Assembly (NCBI RefSeq): GCF_003033925.1
Contig: NZ_CP028365.1
Span: forward strand, 558,001 to 622,000
Source: Tannerella serpentiformis
GTDB lineage: Bacteria > Bacteroidota > Bacteroidia > Bacteroidales > Tannerellaceae
Direction: 5' to 3'
DNA length: 64,000 bases
Position 1 is the stretch's first letter; each line of letters opens with the position of its first letter. Of the stretch, positions 60,222 to 64,000 are shown one piece after another. The notes beneath the pieces are model-generated. The model had not been told where the DNA came from, made no database searches, and worked only from the letters and a program-made list of their open reading frames with translations. A program made the translations under genes and the position numbers.

Positions 60222-60866
60222 ATGAAGAAGGGACTGACAGCGCGCAATGTGTTGGCCACGAAGTTCAACACGCTCGGGTTTGATGGCGTGTGGCGCGATG
60301 CGGTGGGTGATCCCCAGCTGACGGGCAGCTGGATCATTTACGGGGATACGAAAAACGGCAAAACGACCTTCGCGATGATGCTATCCAAGTATCTGACCGC
60401 CTTCGGCCGCGTGGCCTACAACAGCGTCGAGGAGGGCAATTCGCGAACGATCCAGATGGCTGTCGACCGCGCTGGAATGCTCGAAGCGGGCGCCCGCTGG
60501 ATACTGCTCGACCGCGAAAGCAAGGACGAGCTTTGCGAAAGGCTGCGGCGGCAACGCAGTGCGGACATCATCTTTATCGATTCCGTGCAATTCATGGATC
60601 TGAAGTTTTCAGAATACAAAGACCTCAAACGACGCTTTCCCACGAAGCTGTTCGTCTACATCAGTCACGTGGACGGCCGTCGCCCCTCGACGCCCACGGC
60701 CCTGCGCATCCTGCGCGATGCCAACGTGGCTTTCCGCATCGAAGGGTTCAAAGCCTTCCCCACGAGCCGTTACGGCGGCGGTCGGCCGGTGGTGATCTGG
60801 GATAAAGGCGCGGATGAATACTGGGGGCGAGAAAAAGAAGTAGGGGCGGGTAAGGCCGCCCGGTAG
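60222..60866 (+). CDS. RecA-like ATPase
   Basis: 214 residues. Walker A GDTKNGKTTFA (about 41-51), Walker B-like ADIIFIDSVQFMD, and a later FVYISHVDGRRPS segment. It resembles AAA/DnaB-type ATPases carried beside MuB in Bacteroidetes Mu-like phages. Starts 5 bp after the MuB-like gene. Exact function unknown. Confidence 0.75.
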   Translation: MKKGLTARNVLATKFNTLGFDGVWRDAVGDPQLTGSWIIYGDTKNGKTTFAMMLSKYLTAFGRVAYNSVEEGNSRTIQMAVDRAGMLEAGARWILLDRESKDELCERLRRQRSADIIFIDSVQFMDLKFSEYKDLKRRFPTKLFVYISHVDGRRPSTPTALRILRDANVAFRIEGFKAFPTSRYGGGRPVVIWDKGADEYWGREKEVGAGKAAR

Positions 60867-60903
60867 TTACGGGCTTCGCCCGGGTAGTTAGAAGAAGTAG
60901 AGA

Positions 60904-61404
60904 ATGATGAAAACAATAGATAACGATCACCGGAAGCGGCAACTGCTAAAGCGCTTCCACATGCTGCTAAACAGGGCGCGGATCGATGAGGACGGTAAGC
61001 GCGAAATCCTCGCCTCGTATGGCGTAGAGCATTCCTCGGAAATGGATTGCGCGGGGCTGGCCGACGTGTGTAGTAAACTGGCCGTGGCGATGACCCCGCG
61101 GGCGTCCGAGGCAGACCGCTGGCGCAAGCGGGTGATGGCCGCCGTGTTCGGCTACTGCCAAGCAATGGACTATGAGGCGGATGTGAATCGGGTAAAGGCC
61201 ATTGCCTGCCGGGCTGCCGGGGCTACGAACTTCAACCGCATCCCGCTGGAGCGTTTACGCAGCCTTTACAACGCCTTTATGCAGCGTGTAAAAGACATTG
61301 AAAAGGTCGGCCGAATGGCGGATACACCCCAGGGCGGCGGGGGCTTCCTCTATGTGATGTTCCCCGACGGACGGAAAGAGATCCCTGGGCGCATAAACAG
61401 ATAA
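60904..61404 (+). CDS. GemA/Gp16-like phage protein
   Basis: 166 residues, helical and basic. RKRQLLKRFHMLLNRARID...KREILASYGVEHSSEMD resembles the Mu gp16/GemA family (DUF1018), as does its place in the operon. Homology is moderate. Confidence 0.6.
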   Translation: MMKTIDNDHRKRQLLKRFHMLLNRARIDEDGKREILASYGVEHSSEMDCAGLADVCSKLAVAMTPRASEADRWRKRVMAAVFGYCQAMDYEADVNRVKAIACRAAGATNFNRIPLERLRSLYNAFMQRVKDIEKVGRMADTPQGGGGFLYVMFPDGRKEIPGRINR

Positions 61405-61426
61405 ACACCTAAACGCATAAACAGAA

Positions 61427-62074
61427 ATGACAACAGTAGAAATGACGGCCGAGGAGCGCCAAGAGTTTGAGGCCTACAAACTGGCCAAAGAGAAGAAAGC
61501 GGCGGAGGCCAAACGGAAGTCCGATCGCGAAGCCTACACGGAATTGGTGGATGAGACGATCGCGGCCGTAATGCCCGAGCTGACGAATATCAGCGAGGCT
61601 ATCGCCCAGAAAAAGACGGCCGCGGCGGAGGCCTTCCGCGGGGCATTGGAGATGAAGGCGGAGCTGTTCGGCGTGAAAGACGATCAGCAGTCGCACACGT
61701 TCACCAACTCCGAGGGCACGATGCGCATCACCATCGGGCACTACATGCTCGACAATTACCGCGACACGGTGAACGAGGGTATCGCGATGGTCAAAACGTA
61801 CATCGAATCGCAGGCCCGCGACGATGCCAGCCGCGCGCTGGTCAAGGCCATCCTGCGGCTGCTGTCGCGCGACGAGGCGGGCAATCTGAAGGCCTCCCGC
61901 GTGCTACAGCTGCAAAAGATGGCCGAGGAAACGGGCGACGAACGCTTTATAGAGGGCGTGCGCATCATCCAAGAGAGCTACCAACCCACGCCCTCGAAAG
62001 ACTACATCCGCGCGGCGGTACGTGACGAGTCGGGCGCCTGGGTGCCCATCCCCTTAAGCATGACGGACGTATGA
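61427..62074 (+). CDS. DUF3164 phage protein
   Basis: 215 residues. A charged N-terminal helix is followed by the DUF3164 body (about 60-205, with MRITIGHYMLDNYRDTVNEG and SKDYIRAAVRDESGAWVPIP). The family is common in Mu-like phages of Gram-negatives; its function is not known. Overlaps the next gene by 4 bp (ATGA). Confidence 0.8.
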   Translation: MTTVEMTAEERQEFEAYKLAKEKKAAEAKRKSDREAYTELVDETIAAVMPELTNISEAIAQKKTAAAEAFRGALEMKAELFGVKDDQQSHTFTNSEGTMRITIGHYMLDNYRDTVNEGIAMVKTYIESQARDDASRALVKAILRLLSRDEAGNLKASRVLQLQKMAEETGDERFIEGVRIIQESYQPTPSKDYIRAAVRDESGAWVPIPLSMTDV

Positions 62075-62529
62075 TCATCGCAGTAGACTTTGATGGAACG
62101 ATCCACGACGGCCAGTGGCCGAGGATCGGCGAGGCGATGCCTGGGGCGCGTGAGGCGATCAACGCTCTGCGCGCCGAAGGGCACTATATCATTATCTGGA
62201 CATGCCGCGAAGGGCGCCAGCAAACGGAGATGGTGAACTGGCTGCTTGAAAAGGGCATCGGCTTCGATCGCATCAATGATCATCAGCCGGATCAGGTGGT
62301 GGCCTATGGTAGCGACGCGCGCAAGGTGTATGCGCATTGCTACGTGGATGATAAAAACGTAGGCGGGATGCTCCCGTGGAAAGATATTGCCGCGTGGATC
62401 CGAAGCCGGGAAGCGACTTACCAGGGGCGTCTGCGGACGCCGGCGAAGTTTGGCCGGGTACATGCCGGCGAAGTTTGCCGGGCGCATGCCGCTGGGAATA
62501 ACACATCGGAAACGGACGACGAGGTGTAA
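62071..62529 (+). CDS. HAD-like phosphatase
   Basis: 152 residues. HAD motif I DFDGTI (6-11) and motif II in IIIWTCREG; acidic motif IV near CYVDDKN. It matches the small BT0820-like HAD proteins of Bacteroidetes. The last 35 or so residues (GRLRTPAKFGRVHAGEVCRA) come from REP-like DNA (62425-62490), so the natural C-terminus was probably shorter. Confidence 0.8.
   Translation: MIIAVDFDGTIHDGQWPRIGEAMPGAREAINALRAEGHYIIIWTCREGRQQTEMVNWLLEKGIGFDRINDHQPDQVVAYGSDARKVYAHCYVDDKNVGGMLPWKDIAAWIRSREATYQGRLRTPAKFGRVHAGEVCRAHAAGNNTSETDDEV
62419..62500. repeat. REP-like element in the 3' end of the HAD gene
   Basis: GGGGCGTCTGCGGACGCCGG with CGAAGTTTGGCCGGGTACATG, then a second CCGGCGAAGTTTGCCGGG. The same words lie at 21166-21200. 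Confidence 0.7.
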
Positions 62530-62554
62530 AACAGGATGGCAGCGGGGATGATTC

Positions 62555-62682
62555 ATATCGGGGCGGCTGCGGCCGCCTGCGAAGTTTGGCCGGGTACATG
62601 AATCCCGCGGGAGTCTTTTGTCTCAAGGGTAGAGACACTGGTACCCGGCAGACTTCGCCGGCGCCCGCAGGCGCCCCACCGA
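62555..62682. repeat. REP-like element splitting a methyltransferase remnant
   Basis: GCGAAGTTTGGCCGGGTACATG at the left and GGTACCCGGCAGACTTCGCC (inverted) at the right make a large inverted repeat, with GCGCCCGCAGGCGCC at its right border. Confidence 0.65.
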
Positions 62683-62829
62683 GCCGATAAACGATTCAAC
62701 GAAGAAGCCCTAAGAGCGGCCGGCAACGCGATTGTCCCGCAAGTGGCTTATGAGATTATACGGGGGATCATAGAGATAGAGCGGGGGGAGCATTTTCCTG
62801 ACGTCAGGAAAGAAGCAGACAAGGTATAA
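62683..62829 (+). pseudogene. C-terminal remnant of a DNA (cytosine-5-) methyltransferase
   Basis: The open frame reads RFNEEALRAAGNAIVPQVAY then EIIRGIIEIERGEHFP to TAA 62827-62829. ALGNAIVPQVAY-type text is the usual end of phage C5-methyltransferases. The catalytic part is absent. An ATG at 62543 (MIHIG...) before the REP element could be the original start region, but that is a guess. Confidence 0.6.
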
Positions 62830-63004
62830 GAGTAAGATGCTATAAATTTCTTTTGATAGGGGCGGCCGGAGTCCGGGATGGATAGGCCGCCTTTGCTGTA
62901 TATAGGCAGATGACATTGTGTCTATCTTTTCACCTGCTCTGAATCGTCGCTCTTTCCCTACGCTTTTGCTTTCTTTGCAAAAGCAAGAACAAGCAATCAA
63001 GGTA
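62830..63004. other. Short non-coding stretch
   Basis: An AT-richer gap with no recognised gene; it may hold a promoter for the 63005 gene. Confidence 0.3.
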
Positions 63005-63313
63005 ATGGCCGGACAGCATCAGACCAAAGAGACGGAGGGGGTACCCCCGATGTGTATGACACGCGAGGAACGAATCGATGCACGCAACCAGCTGATGGCT
63101 GCGCGTTTCTATTATTGGACAGAGGTACGCCGGCGCCGCTTCGATGATGTGATGCACATACTTTCTGAGTCTGAATTTTTCATGTCTGAGCGAACGATCA
63201 CGGATGTGCTGCGCGATGCGGGCCAGCTCCTATCCGACCTGCATACCCGCCGCGAAACGCCCGCTGCCCTTCGACGTGCCTACCCTTCGTGGAGTTGGGA
63301 GGCGGCCGGCTAA
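63005..63313 (+). CDS. Small phage protein of unknown function
   Basis: 102 residues if started at ATG 63005; later ATGs at 63050 and 63056 are possible. A charged helical protein (TREERIDARNQLMAARFYYW, then RRRFDDVMHILSESEFFMSE) of the kind found before the late genes of Bacteroidetes Mu-like phages. No family name. Confidence 0.6.
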   Translation: MAGQHQTKETEGVPPMCMTREERIDARNQLMAARFYYWTEVRRRRFDDVMHILSESEFFMSERTITDVLRDAGQLLSDLHTRRETPAALRRAYPSWSWEAAG

Positions 63314-63367
63314 TGAGCAATTCTTAATTATCCGGATCAACTTCGCCAGCGGCCGTAGCTGTCCCCC

Positions 63368-64000
63368 TTAATATCTCTTCTTATTCACTGGCCGCGTGCC
63401 AATCGACCACGCCGTGGGGGTGATGGCGGCAACCTTACGCTGAGCCACGAAGTAACCCCCTTCCACAGCATCCGGGCCGTCGGCTGGGGCGGGGAGTCCA
63501 TCATCGAAGAGCTTAAACTGTTCCTCGAGTCGCTGCATGTGGGGATTCTCTTTTTCGGCAATGTTGAAAATCAGATTGCCCGCCCGATTGAGCGGCTCGA
63601 GGTTGCCTTCAATTCGGGCGAACTTATCCGGTTTGGCTCGCTCGTCGGGTGCGATAGAGATGATGAATTTCCGTTCGACGGCCTTTTGCAGAAAAAGCGG
63701 CTTGAAAACCTGTTCGTAGAAGGGATCCTGTAACTTGTTATTCTCGATGTAGTTGTAGATCGTCGTACGGTCACGGACGTAATCCTTTTGGTAGTAATAC
63801 CAATTGACGAACTCATCATTGGTGACATGATCGAGGAAGGCCGTAATGACATACAGGCGGCCATCCAAAATACCCAAAAGCACATTCGACTTAAACGATC
63901 CGAGCGCTTTCACGCCCTTGCGGTGCGTCGTGCGATTGGAGGGCGCCGGGTCGCCATAACTAATGAGGAAAGGAAACTTATTAAGCGGGGGCACGGCGCC
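63368..64000 (-). CDS. Phage terminase large subunit, C-terminal part (5' end off the right edge)
   Basis: The frame is open from the window edge to the stop at 63368 (about 210 residues). It holds the RNase-H-like nuclease domain: YGDPAPSNRTTHRKGVKALG with its metal-site Asp, VLLGILDGRLYVITAFLDHV and the C-terminal Asp region. This is the DNA-packaging nuclease (Mu gp28-like). It is on the strand opposite to the early genes, so the late region is transcribed leftward here. Confidence 0.82.
   Translation of the reverse strand, partial: GAVPPLNKFPFLISYGDPAPSNRTTHRKGVKALGSFKSNVLLGILDGRLYVITAFLDHVTNDEFVNWYYYQKDYVRDRTTIYNYIENNKLQDPFYEQVFKPLFLQKAVERKFIISIAPDERAKPDKFARIEGNLEPLNRAGNLIFNIAEKENPHMQRLEEQFKLFDDGLPAPADGPDAVEGGYFVAQRKVAAITPTAWSIGTRPVNKKRY

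Larger units (their letters stand above)
53744..64000 (+). mobile_element. Mu-like transposable prophage, left part (right end beyond window)
   Basis: Gene order fits the Mu early region: leftward repressor, small DNA-binding protein, Bro-N protein, several small genes, MuA-type transposase, MuB-type ATPase, a second ATPase, GemA-like, DUF3164, further small genes, then a leftward partial terminase. The left end is placed where the second integrase breaks (about 53744, TG start). That point is inference, as the right end and the target duplication cannot be seen. Confidence 0.85.

Overview
The window looks like a chromosomal segment of a GC-rich member of the Bacteroidetes, most like the oral Porphyromonadaceae/Tannerellaceae (a Tannerella-like organism is my guess). 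Support comes from -7 boxes of the TAnnTTTG type, an Nqr operon, DUF4374 and DUF6261 proteins, a DUF6377 regulator, SusC/BtuB-class TonB receptors, a Bacteroidetes-type tyrosine integrase and a Bacteroidetes Mu-like prophage. The genus is inference; the phylum is well supported.

Layout. 1-5.9 kb: end of an FMN-binding membrane protein, prfB with its programmed frameshift, a MurG-like glycosyltransferase, an outer-membrane phospholipase A and an unrecognised conserved protein. 5.9-22.8 kb: a metal/cofactor uptake island. A cobalamin riboswitch precedes a TonB receptor, a DUF4374 lipoprotein, a PepSY membrane protein and an exported CbiK-like chelatase. Two tandem paralogous siderophore-type receptors and a second PepSY protein follow. 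The order TonB receptor, DUF4374, PepSY resembles the Bacteroides xusABC xenosiderophore system. On each side the island has, in mirror orientation, a DUF6261 gene, REP-like palindromes and a 41-bp tandem array. 23.0-24.3 kb: five very small minus-strand genes in what looks like one operon. 24.7-31.1 kb: minus-strand envelope genes (coaX, an outer-membrane protein, a TPR protein, lptC, ppiD). 31.1-38.8 kb: an AT-rich gap, a third DUF6261 gene, a surface-polysaccharide cluster (acyltransferase, O-antigen-ligase-like protein, GT4, LicD) and a DUF6377 regulator. 39.5-45.4 kb: the complete nqrABCDEF sodium-pumping NADH:quinone reductase operon. 46-51.4 kb: rmlA, an OmpA-family protein, an S9 dipeptidyl-peptidase and a small Cys-rich membrane protein. 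52-64 kb: nested mobile DNA. A tyrosine integrase and the truncated front half of a second one are followed by the early region of a Mu-like transposable prophage (repressor, small DNA-binding protein, Bro-N protein, MuA and MuB homologues, ATPase, GemA-like, DUF3164, HAD phosphatase), ending in a partial terminase on the opposite strand at the right edge.

The most unusual signal is a set of five tandem arrays (near 5.94, 14.28, 22.45, 38.90 and 45.57 kb). They belong to four unrelated sequence families, yet all keep an exact 41-bp period, and each unit carries one dyad. A sixth array at 51.57 kb has a 43-bp period with the same design. Other items worth attention are a 59-nt tRNA-like structure just upstream of the phage transposase, four ATAATGAC-type sites at 11/22/11-bp spacing near the prophage left end, a small-protein operon containing two mini-peptides with matching N-termini, and REP-like elements that appear to have given genes new C-termini and interrupted a methyltransferase gene.
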